The position numbers were made by a program, and so were the translations under genes. The notes below the pieces were generated by a model. That model searched no databases and had not been told where the DNA came from. It saw nothing but the letters and a program-made list of their open reading frames with translations. A DNA stretch of 64,000 nt from Sulfurovum sp. XGS-02 (GTDB lineage: Bacteria; Campylobacterota; Campylobacteria; Campylobacterales; Sulfurovaceae), in contig NZ_CP093312.1 of the NCBI RefSeq assembly GCF_023213175.1, positions 744,001 through 808,000 on the forward strand, read 5' to 3'. Of the stretch, positions 45,301 through 52,526 are shown piece by piece (positions within the stretch are counted from its first letter, which is position 1; each line of letters starts with the position of its first letter).

Positions 45301-45885
45301 GTTCTCATGGGCATGGGGGATGATCTGAGAAAAGAGATTAGATATTTTGATGGAAAGATAATCCACATCAGGATTTTGCAAGAGTTGGATATATTTCTCC
45401 ACTCTTTTCTCCGCTTCTTCCTTGCTTAAAACGATCTCTCCGATCACATTGATGTTGACTCTGGTACCCTCTTTTTTTCTTTTGTGCATATGCTTTGAAA
45501 GCACAGGGTCTTCTCCCTGGATGACAATGGCACTGATATCGTTTCTGAGGTATTTGACAAAAAGGGGAATGGAGATGGAAGTAAGATAGATCCCGACATC
45601 ACGAAAGAGCCAGATCAATATCTGTTCAAACTGGGAAAAAAAGTCTGTGCTTTTGTATTTCTCAAAGATGTACTCCAATTGATCTGCAACCCTGTCGGGG
45701 TTGCTGGAGCGAAAGCTTTGGTCCAGTAGTTCGATAAGAAAAATTTTGTTGACCGGGTTTTTCAACATTTTTAACATCATCTCGTGAAAATCCTGCTCCT
45801 GACCCTTACGTGAAACCTGTATTTTCTTTTGCCACTCATAGGCTACTGCTTTCACATCCTGTGCTATATTTGTTGGTATAGTCAA
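42301..45885 (-). CDS. putA: Bifunctional proline dehydrogenase / P5C dehydrogenase
   Basis: A 1194-residue PutA that oxidises proline to glutamate. The first half is the FAD proline dehydrogenase barrel ([34 protein letters not shown]). The second is an aldehyde dehydrogenase ([41 protein letters not shown], nucleophile in [15 protein letters not shown], then [21 protein letters not shown]). No ribbon-helix-helix DNA-binding domain is seen at the N-terminus, so it should not self-regulate. About 150 extra residues follow the dehydrogenase domain. TTG start 45885 with AGGG upstream. Confidence 0.95.
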   Translation of the reverse strand: [1194 protein letters not shown]

Positions 45886-45923
45886 GTCGTTGCCCTCCCT
45901 TTTTTCGAATCATTTTTAACTGT

Positions 45924-45931
45924 AGTATACA
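45924..45931 (-). promoter_or_regulatory. TGTATACT -10 box for putA
   Basis: TGTATACT on the minus strand, 38 bp before the putA TTG start. Confidence 0.45.
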
Positions 45932-46041
45932 AAGTTAATATATCAAAATGCTTCCCCGTTTTATTCGTGGTATCAAAGCATACATTGCACCTTTGAGTTT
46001 TTTATATCAATAAACTATACTTTTGATTATTCATCATAATA

Positions 46042-46082
46042 TATGTAAATATTTGACAAATAATAGGTTAAATATTTACATA
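46042..46082. promoter_or_regulatory. Long inverted repeat, probable operator for put/merR
   Basis: TATGTAAATATTT (46042-46054) and AAATATTTACATA (46070-46082) are perfect 13-bp inverted arms around a 15-bp spacer. It sits between divergent putA and the merR-type gene. A TTGACA (46053-46058) lies within it, so a bound regulator would cover a promoter. Candidate site for the MerR protein. Confidence 0.55.
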
Positions 46083-46208
46083 AAATTGGTATCATTTTAA
46101 CATATTTAAATTACTCATGACTTAAATAATGTGTCATAATATATGATATCAAGCATGCTGTTTAATTCTAAATAGTGTAAAATATTATAAAGAAGAAAAG
46201 GGGAAACA

Positions 46209-46547
46209 TTGGCATTAGTAGACAATAAAAAAGATATATTGCCATTGAGCAGTATCGCAGAACTCTTGACCACAAAAATTAGAACACTGAAAATGTACGA
46301 AGAGAAAGGTTTGCTTCCTCCTAAAGAGGAGAATAAAAAGCTCTATTCTATTGATGATGTCAAACTGATCGCTTTTACACACTATTTGGCCAGTGTTAAA
46401 AAGATCAATGCAAACGGTATTAAATATATATTGGAGATGCTTCATACCAATATGGATGAACAAAACAGAGATACCTTTTTAGACCTGGTGGAAAAAAAGA
46501 TGGAACAACTGTCGGGTATCGACATCAAAGATGTAGAGACGATGTAG
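46209..46547 (+). CDS. MerR-family transcriptional regulator
   Basis: A 112-residue regulator with a MerR/HspR-type winged helix: LPLSSIAELLTTKIRTLKMYEEKGLLPP followed by LYSIDDVKLIAFTHYLASVKKINANGIKYILEML. It has a short helical C-terminus and no Cys metal site. Start TTG 46209 has AAGGGG 5 nt upstream. It is divergent from putA across 323 bp, so control of proline use is the likely job (inference from position). Confidence 0.85.
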   Translation: MALVDNKKDILPLSSIAELLTTKIRTLKMYEEKGLLPPKEENKKLYSIDDVKLIAFTHYLASVKKINANGIKYILEMLHTNMDEQNRDTFLDLVEKKMEQLSGIDIKDVETM

Positions 46548-46558
46548 AACTATAGCGA

Positions 46559-46609
46559 ACTGCTTGTATCTTTGATAGGGTACCACTCTGAAGAGAGTGG
46601 CAAAGCAGT
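46559..46609. terminator. Nested hairpin between convergent merR and nitroreductase genes
   Basis: Inner stem CCACTCT-GAAG-AGAGTGG (46583-46600) is nested in an outer ACTGCTT/AAGCAGT pair. It fills the convergent gap; no long T-run. Confidence 0.5.
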
Positions 46610-46617
46610 ATGTCTAC

Positions 46618-47247
46618 TTACTTTATAAATTCGACGACTTCATCAAAAGGAAGTCTTAGCTGAGAGGATTGTGCATTGAGCCTGTAGCCAAATGGTACGA
46701 TAACAGCGACCTGGTACTTACTTGTATCAAGACCTAACACCTCTTCGACATTCTCTTTTTCAAACCCTTCTATAGGACAGGAGTCTATACCTACAAAAGC
46801 AGCAGCAGTCATCATATTTCCTAATGCAATGTAGCTTTGTTTGGATGTCCATGCATAGATGTTCTCATCAGTGCTCAGTGTTTTTTCCAAGTGTTTGGCA
46901 TAGATATCCATATAGAAATCCAACTGTTCCTGAGGCATTTCACGTCTCATAAATCTCTTTTTAGGCATACCGCTCTCAACCTTGGCATTCTCTATGCCCG
47001 CAAGTACAATGACCAGGTGTGAACAGGAGGTGATCTGTACCTGGTTCCAGCAGAAAGGTCTCAGTTTAGCTTTCAAGTCTTCATTCGTGATGACAAGAAA
47101 TTTCCATGCTTCCATACCGAATGAAGAGGGTGATCTTCTTCCTGCTTCTAAAATATAGCGCATCTCTTCATCACTGATCTTTTTCTTTTCGTCAAATACT
47201 TTACAGGCGTGCCTGAAATCCATTGCTTTGCTAAAATCATTTTGCAT
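46618..47247 (-). CDS. NAD(P)H-dependent nitroreductase-family oxidoreductase
   Basis: A 209-residue FMN enzyme. RHACKVFDEKKKIS (FMN-contacting Arg), EAGRRSPSSFGMEAWKFLVI, ALGNMMTAAAFVGIDSCPIEGF and VIVPFGYRL are family hallmarks. Similar to NfsB/YfkO-type reductases that use nitroaromatics or quinones. ATG 47247 follows AAAAGGA, preferred to 47268. Confidence 0.9.
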   Translation of the reverse strand: MQNDFSKAMDFRHACKVFDEKKKISDEEMRYILEAGRRSPSSFGMEAWKFLVITNEDLKAKLRPFCWNQVQITSCSHLVIVLAGIENAKVESGMPKKRFMRREMPQEQLDFYMDIYAKHLEKTLSTDENIYAWTSKQSYIALGNMMTAAAFVGIDSCPIEGFEKENVEEVLGLDTSKYQVAVIVPFGYRLNAQSSQLRLPFDEVVEFIK

Positions 47248-47382
47248 TGTGTATCCTTTTCTATACATATTGTGAGTGATAGATTGTTTTATAGTTCATA
47301 TGGTAGCAGGATTTCTCTTGAAAGATATAAATACTATTCTAATCTAAATTACCCTATGATATGTAAAAAACAAGGAGAAAAG

Positions 47383-47913
47383 ATGCGATATCTATGGATA
47401 GTGATGATAGTAGGCTCATTTTTACAGGCCGAGAGTTTTACATTGGAAAGTGAGACGCTCAAAGGACAGCTGGTGAAAGCCCAGGAGTTTGATGGTTTCG
47501 GGTGTAATGGACAAAATATCTCCCCGGAACTGCACTGGAGTCATGCACCAAAAGGTACAAAAAGTTTTGCTGTCACTGTGTATGATCCTGATGCACCTAC
47601 GGGCAGCGGATGGTGGCACTGGCTGATCGTGAACATTCCAGCAGATACACATAAGATCGTTGCAGATGCTTCAGCGAAAAAAACACTGCCAAAAGGTGCA
47701 TTGGAAACAACGACAGATTACGGCCATGCAGGGTTTGGCGGTGCCTGTCCTCCACAAGGAGACAAAGCACACCGTTATATCTTTACAGTACATGCACTGG
47801 ATGTCGAGAGTTTGCCTCTTAATGCAGAGAGTAAAAGTGCAGTGGTAGGCTTTATGATCAACAAACATACGATCCAAAAAGCTTCGATGATCTCTTATTA
47901 TCAAAGAGATTAA
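47383..47913 (+). CDS. YbhB/YbcL-type PEBP, secreted
   Basis: A 176-residue phosphatidylethanolamine-binding-protein fold. Signal peptide residues 1-16 (LQAES cleavage), then CNGQNISPELHW, VTVYDPDAPTGSGWWHWLIVNIP and GGACPPQGDKAHRYIFTVHAL, the Raf-kinase-inhibitor-like signature. Periplasmic, ligand unknown. ATG 47383 follows AAGGAG; the same frame is open far upstream but that part is not coding. Its stop overlaps the convergent cutA stop by 4 bp. Confidence 0.88.
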   Translation: MRYLWIVMIVGSFLQAESFTLESETLKGQLVKAQEFDGFGCNGQNISPELHWSHAPKGTKSFAVTVYDPDAPTGSGWWHWLIVNIPADTHKIVADASAKKTLPKGALETTTDYGHAGFGGACPPQGDKAHRYIFTVHALDVESLPLNAESKSAVVGFMINKHTIQKASMISYYQRD

Positions 47914-48236
47914 GTGTTGGCGGTTTCCTCTTTGATCCATTGAAGGTAGTCTTGGTTCGCACCGGCCATGGGTACCATGATAATCTCAGGTACATCATAG
48001 GTATGCAGCTGCTCGATTTCTCTTTGAACCGTTTCAAAGAGAGACCTTTTGGTCTTCATCTCAAGGCGTATCTCTTCAGAGTGTATAATCTTTTCTTCCC
48101 AATGATACGCACTCTGTATGGTTGTGGATTGGATACAGGCAGCCAGTTTCTTTGCCAAGAGTATTTGAGTGATGAGATCGGCATTCTCTTTTGAATCGGT
48201 AGTAGTCGTAATGATGCAGTAATCAGAGGCTTCCAT
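47910..48236 (-). CDS. cutA: Divalent-cation tolerance protein CutA
   Basis: A 108-residue CutA1-family trimeric protein: CIITTTTDSKENADLI, LAACIQSTTIQSAYHWEEKI, EIRLEMKTKRSLF, and YDVPEIIMVPMAGANQDYLQWI. Linked to copper tolerance in E. coli though the mechanism is unclear. It overlaps the upstream phosphatase gene by 14 bp and follows AAGGG. Confidence 0.92.
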   Translation of the reverse strand: MEASDYCIITTTTDSKENADLITQILLAKKLAACIQSTTIQSAYHWEEKIIHSEEIRLEMKTKRSLFETVQREIEQLHTYDVPEIIMVPMAGANQDYLQWIKEETANT

Positions 48237-48678
48237 TCTTTACCCTTTGCATAAAATCTTCTACACAGAGTGAGATCATCGTATAGACTTTGTCAAATCC
48301 TTCAAAGCCATCAAAAAAGTAAGGGTCAGGAACATCTTCCCCCTGATAGTTTCCAAAATCACCTATAAGATAGACCTGTTCAAATCCAAAGGCTTCCAGG
48401 TCGGCTTTATTTTGCCGGTCCATGGCAACAACATATTTAAACAGTGAGATATCCTCTTTTGAAACAGGACGAGAGCGTTGTTGGGAGATGTCTACATGGT
48501 ACTGGTCTGCGATCTCGATAGAGTGTTGACAGGGTGATTCCCCCTTATGCCAGTCGCTTGTCCCGGCTGAATCGATGAAAAGTCCAAGTTTTTCAGTGTT
48601 GACGATATGCTCTGCCACACCATGAGCCAGAGGGCTACGGCAGATGTTCCCCAAGCATACAAATAATATACTGTCCAT
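48223..48678 (-). CDS. Low-molecular-weight protein-tyrosine phosphatase
   Basis: A 151-residue LMW-PTP. The P-loop CLGNICRS is near the N-terminus (FVCLGNICRSPLA), and the general acid Asp lies in VPDPYF. Arsenate reductases of the same fold lack this DPYF pattern. ATG 48678 follows AAAAGGA; the frame extends further upstream but into the divergent promoter region. Coupled with cutA. Confidence 0.92.
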   Translation of the reverse strand: MDSILFVCLGNICRSPLAHGVAEHIVNTEKLGLFIDSAGTSDWHKGESPCQHSIEIADQYHVDISQQRSRPVSKEDISLFKYVVAMDRQNKADLEAFGFEQVYLIGDFGNYQGEDVPDPYFFDGFEGFDKVYTMISLCVEDFMQRVKNGSL

Positions 48679-48703
48679 TATTTTCCTTTTATATCTATAG
48701 TGT

Positions 48704-48709
48704 ACAATA
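48704..48709 (+). promoter_or_regulatory. -10 box for rlmH
   Basis: TACAAT preceded by TG (TGTACAAT), 46 bp before the rlmH ATG. Confidence 0.35.
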
Positions 48710-48754
48710 CCAAAATTATTATGAAAAACATATCTAGAATGAAAGAGTATTCGT

Positions 48755-49216
48755 ATGAAGATCAATGTAATCATTATCGATAAAAAAGGGAAAGACAATT
48801 TATATGCCGGCTTGATAGATCATTATAAAAAGATAGCAAAACCTTTTGCAAAAGTAGAGATCATCGAAGTTTTTGACAAAGAAATTGCCAAAGCACAGGA
48901 CATTTCACCTGAAGCTGCTCAAAAATCATACACCAAAGCATTAGAAAAGTATTTGGATTCTGGTATAAATATAGCGTTAGATCCTTCTTCTAAAGAAGTA
49001 GACAGCCATGAATTCGCAAATTTGCTTAAGGATAGCGTTCAGGTAAATCTCTTTATTGGCGGTGCATACGGCTTTGAGAGGAGTTTTTTAACTAAATGTA
49101 ATAATGCTATATCATTTGGTAAAATTACGCTTTCACATAAACTTGTGAAAGTTGTGTTGATGGAACAGATCTTTAGAGGTTTGACCATTAATCATAATCA
49201 CCCATATCATAAATAG
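48755..49216 (+). CDS. rlmH: 23S rRNA pseudouridine-1915 N3-methyltransferase
   Basis: A 153-residue SPOUT methyltransferase. SAM-knot features NLFIGGAYGFERSF and ISFGKITLSHKLVKVVLMEQIFRGLTI, with the invariant C-terminal HPYHK. It methylates pseudouridine 1915 in helix 69 of 23S rRNA. It lies 10 bp before the DksA-like gene, so they are probably cotranscribed. Confidence 0.96.
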   Translation: MKINVIIIDKKGKDNLYAGLIDHYKKIAKPFAKVEIIEVFDKEIAKAQDISPEAAQKSYTKALEKYLDSGINIALDPSSKEVDSHEFANLLKDSVQVNLFIGGAYGFERSFLTKCNNAISFGKITLSHKLVKVVLMEQIFRGLTINHNHPYHK

Positions 49217-49226
49217 GAAAACATTG

Positions 49227-49583
49227 ATGTTAACGGAAACAGAGTTAAATGAATTTCAAAACAAATTACTCGACAGAAGAGTACAGATAGAAAAAAATCT
49301 TAGAGGTACCAGCCTTGAGTTAGAGGGAATGAGAGAACTTGAGTTGAATGATGAAGGTGATTTTGCAGCAGCTTCTGCAGAAGCGGTGATAGATAGTGCA
49401 ATTTTAGTGCAACAGCGTAAAGAATTAAACGAAATTGAACTTGCTTTAGATAAAATAAAAGGAGGAGTTTTCGGTATATGTGAAATGTGTGAAGAGCCTA
49501 TAGGCAGAAAACGTCTAGAAGTAAAGAACTTTGCACGTTTTTGTATCACATGTCGTGAGATCACTGAAAAAGAGACCAAATAG
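49227..49583 (+). CDS. dksA: DksA/TraR-family zinc-finger protein
   Basis: A 118-residue DksA-like protein with an N-terminal coiled coil carrying the tip motif DEGDFA (DxxDxA) and a C-terminal C4 zinc finger (CEMCEEPIGRKRLEVKNFARFCITC). DksA binds the RNA polymerase secondary channel with ppGpp. ATG 49227 follows TAGGA; a TTG one codon upstream is possible. Confidence 0.9.
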   Translation: MLTETELNEFQNKLLDRRVQIEKNLRGTSLELEGMRELELNDEGDFAAASAEAVIDSAILVQQRKELNEIELALDKIKGGVFGICEMCEEPIGRKRLEVKNFARFCITCREITEKETK

Positions 49584-49694
49584 ATTTTCTATTTTAAAGC
49601 AACAGCTTAGGTGAACGCTCTAATAAAGGGAATAGAGCCTTTACGTGGATATATAGTCACTCTATTTGCGTCGCTTATACAATAAGGGGATAAA

Positions 49695-50741
49695 ATGAGA
49701 CTTGCTCTGTATATTTTTGTTACTTTTGCGCTTATGGCACTGGTTGCTGCGTTTACCTATACGATAAACCCGGACCATTACGTGATAGAGTTGATGGGAA
49801 TTAATTTTAATTTCCCTGTATCAGTATGGATAGTGCTGCCTATGCTGCTTTTATTTATCTTTACCCTGCTGCATATGTTTATTTATGGTTTAAAAAATTA
49901 TTTTATACTTAAAAAATGGCAAAAAGATGCCAGTACTTTAGAAGACGCACTGTACTGGTCACTGATCAATGAGCCAAAAGAACAAAAGTACGGGTTGGAT
50001 GTCGTGAGAAGCTCTGCATCACTTTTAGGGAAAGCATCTTTCGATATTACTGACAATATAGAGGGGTTGACACCAAGACTTACACGTGTTGTCAATATCA
50101 TACAGAAAATAAAAAATGGTGAGTATGTTGACTTTAAAGAAGAAAAGATGAGTAAAGTCTTTCATGCGAATAACCCGATTTTGACACAGAACTATCTGAA
50201 CCGTCTGCAATCCGATGATAAATTCATTGAAGATGTACTCAAGGCTGCATCCCAATACCCTGAGGTCGTAAAGTCTGAAGCACTTGATCTTTTTGCCCGT
50301 AAAGAGAACTTTGCAAAAGCCCGAAAATATGTAAAGGTTTTTGATACAAAAAGCTTTTTTACCATGCTTGAGAGAGTGACTGAAGAGAACAAACTTGAAC
50401 TTACACCTGAAATACTTTCAGAGTTTGTAGAGGTACTTGATATGGGGTGCCAAGACTTTATTCAAATCGCTGCAGTGACGAAGAAATATTTCAATCCGGA
50501 TGAGAACCTGGCACTTTTCAGAAGTTACCAGCTTGAAAACCCTAAGGCACAAAATGCCTATCTTTATCTTCTGTTCGAATATGAACTATTGGATCAGGTT
50601 GCAAACTATTTGAGTGAACAAGAAGACCATGAATTTATAAAGTTCAGAGCACTTTGGGAATTGAAACAAGAGCATACGAAATATACTTTAGAAGATATTA
50701 TCGATATACAAACCATTTGTAATGAAACTAGACTTTACTAA
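49695..50741 (+). CDS. Inner-membrane protein with two N-terminal helices
   Basis: A 348-residue protein: two membrane helices (about 4-20 and 42-66) resembling the LapA-type hairpin (DHYVIELMGINFNFPVSVWIVLPML), then a long soluble cytoplasmic helical part with no repeats I recognise. It is probably a lineage-specific conserved protein. Its last 20 bp overlap dusB, so translation is coupled. AAGGGG before the ATG. Confidence 0.75.
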   Translation: MRLALYIFVTFALMALVAAFTYTINPDHYVIELMGINFNFPVSVWIVLPMLLLFIFTLLHMFIYGLKNYFILKKWQKDASTLEDALYWSLINEPKEQKYGLDVVRSSASLLGKASFDITDNIEGLTPRLTRVVNIIQKIKNGEYVDFKEEKMSKVFHANNPILTQNYLNRLQSDDKFIEDVLKAASQYPEVVKSEALDLFARKENFAKARKYVKVFDTKSFFTMLERVTEENKLELTPEILSEFVEVLDMGCQDFIQIAAVTKKYFNPDENLALFRSYQLENPKAQNAYLYLLFEYELLDQVANYLSEQEDHEFIKFRALWELKQEHTKYTLEDIIDIQTICNETRLY

Positions 50742-51675
50742 ACCCCTTTACGTCTTAGCCCCTCTTGCGGGCTTTACCGATCTTCCTTTTCGTTCTGTAG
50801 TGAAGAAATTTGGTGTCGACTTGACCGTTTCAGAGATGATAAGTTCCAATGCACTGGTCCACAACTCCAAGAAAACCCATCGTATGCTGGAGAAAAGTCC
50901 TATAGAAGACCCCTATGCTATCCAGATAGCGGGTTCTGATCTGGATGTCATTAAGCGTGCAGTGGAGATCATCAATGAAATAGATGGTATTACGGCGATA
51001 GATCTCAATTGCGGCTGTCCCGCACCAAAAGTAGTGAATAATCTTCAGGGGTCATCACTACTTACAGATCTGCCTCAAATGGGTAGGGTGATAGAGACGA
51101 TTAAAAAATACTCCAACAAAGAATACACTTCAGTAAAATTCCGTTTGGGCTTTAACGAAAAAAACCATGAAGAGATAGCTCGCATATGCGAAGGGTCCGG
51201 AGCAGATTACATCGCTGTACACGGAAGAACAAGAGCAGGGAGATATAAAGCTGCTGTAGATTATGATGCGATCGCAGAGGTAAAACAGACCGTATCCATA
51301 CCGGTCATTGCCAACGGCGATATAGACTCTCCTGCCAAAGCGAAATGGGTACTGGAACATACAGGTGCAGACGGTATCATGATAGGGCGTGCAGCAGTAG
51401 GCAAACCATGGATATTCAAACAGATCAAAGAGGGCATGGAAGCACCCACTTCCGAACTCATCAAAGAAGTTGTTTTAGAACATTTTGACCAGATGCTAAA
51501 ACATTATGACAAGTATGGAGCGATCATTTTCAGAAAAAATCTTCACTCCTACTCTAAAGCAGGGTATCAAGGTGCTTCTGCATTTAGAAATGATGTGAAT
51601 CGCATAGAAGACCCAGATGAGATGAGAGCAGTGATAGAGGCATTTTTTTCTCAGCCTCTTTTAGATGAAGTTTGA
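50722..51675 (+). CDS. dusB: tRNA-dihydrouridine synthase
   Basis: A 317-residue FMN TIM-barrel Dus. LAPLAGFTDLPFR, DLNCGCPAPKVV (catalytic Cys), IAVHGRTRAGRYK and IMIGRAAVGKPWIF are visible. It reduces uridine in tRNA D-loops. The DusB subfamily is my best call. It starts inside the preceding membrane-protein gene and has no ribosome binding site of its own. Confidence 0.93.
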   Translation: MKLDFTKPLYVLAPLAGFTDLPFRSVVKKFGVDLTVSEMISSNALVHNSKKTHRMLEKSPIEDPYAIQIAGSDLDVIKRAVEIINEIDGITAIDLNCGCPAPKVVNNLQGSSLLTDLPQMGRVIETIKKYSNKEYTSVKFRLGFNEKNHEEIARICEGSGADYIAVHGRTRAGRYKAAVDYDAIAEVKQTVSIPVIANGDIDSPAKAKWVLEHTGADGIMIGRAAVGKPWIFKQIKEGMEAPTSELIKEVVLEHFDQMLKHYDKYGAIIFRKNLHSYSKAGYQGASAFRNDVNRIEDPDEMRAVIEAFFSQPLLDEV

Positions 51676-51749
51676 TAAAACATCAAGCATCTGTGGTGAT
51701 CGTTACTGTACTCTGAGTATAGCCAGTTTAGTGTAAACATGAAGAAAGA

Positions 51750-51758
51750 TGTTATACT
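51750..51758 (+). promoter_or_regulatory. Extended -10 box before tauE-like gene
   Basis: TGTTATACT (TGn plus TATACT), 28 bp before the preferred ATG. Confidence 0.45.
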
Positions 51759-51785
51759 TCCAACTTAATTTTTGGAGCGGTGGAA

Positions 51786-52526
51786 ATGATAACAGAACTT
51801 ATACTTGTTGGTATCTTTATCGGTACGATGTCAGGCTTTTTTGGTATCGGTGGCGGTATGATCCTTGTACCTATACTTTTGGTACTTGGTTTTGATACGA
51901 AAGATGCCATCGGTATTTCCATCATTCAAATGGTCTTTAGCTCTATTTACGGTTCATTTCTTAATTTTAAAAAAGGGTCTCTTGTTATCGGCGAAGGGAT
52001 CTTTGTCGGTTTCGGAGGCTTTATCGGTGGATATATCGGTGGATATGTCACGCACTATATCTCAGATATCATCCTACAGTTTCTCTTTCTTGGGCTATTG
52101 ATATTTGCTCTGTTTCGACTTTTTTTCTCTCAACATCATGAGGATAATGAAAAGACCAAAACCTTAAATAAAGCCTTGCTTTTTAGTATCGGTCTTGGGA
52201 TCGGAATATTCTCTATTACACTTGGTATCGGCGGTTCTATTATACTCACTCCTCTTTTGGTGGGAGTATTGCATTACCCTATAAAAAAAGCGGTGAGTGC
52301 AGGGTTGTTCTTTGTAGTCTTCTCTTCAGTAGCTGGAATGATAAGCCGACTGAGTACCGGGACGATAGATTTTAACAATGGTTTGATAGTTGCTGTAGCT
52401 TCACTGGTAGGTGTGGCACTGGGTATCTGGCTCAAAGACCATGTCACTTCCAAACATCATAAGATGGCACTTTTAGCACTTTATATGTTCGCTTTGATCA
52501 TTTTGATCAAAAAAATGTGGTTCTGA
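51786..52526 (+). CDS. TauE/SafE-family sulfite/anion exporter
   Basis: A 246-residue membrane protein with about eight helices in two halves, each beginning with the family motif: MSGFFGIGGGMILVPILL and SITLGIGGSIILTPLLV. The family exports sulfite, sulfoacetate or related anions; in a sulfur-oxidising relative sulfite export would fit (inference). ATG 51786 is preferred to GTG 51780, which sits too close to GGAG. Confidence 0.9.
   Translation: MITELILVGIFIGTMSGFFGIGGGMILVPILLVLGFDTKDAIGISIIQMVFSSIYGSFLNFKKGSLVIGEGIFVGFGGFIGGYIGGYVTHYISDIILQFLFLGLLIFALFRLFFSQHHEDNEKTKTLNKALLFSIGLGIGIFSITLGIGGSIILTPLLVGVLHYPIKKAVSAGLFFVVFSSVAGMISRLSTGTIDFNNGLIVAVASLVGVALGIWLKDHVTSKHHKMALLALYMFALIILIKKMWF

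Larger units (their letters stand above)
45886..46208. other. Divergent regulatory region between putA and merR
   Basis: 323 bp, AT-rich, without genes. Contains a TGTATACT box at 45924-45931 (minus, towards putA), a long inverted repeat at 46042-46082 and a smaller ATGAC/GTCAT inverted repeat around 46117-46137. Confidence 0.6.

Noticed and set aside
47209-47382. Upstream extension of the PEBP gene frame
   Set aside because: Runs through the divergent nitroreductase start; the ATG at 47383 has AAGGAG and begins a signal peptide.
48679-48798. Upstream extension of the tyrosine phosphatase frame
   Set aside because: It would overlap the rlmH start and has no ribosome binding site; ATG 48678 gives the normal family length.
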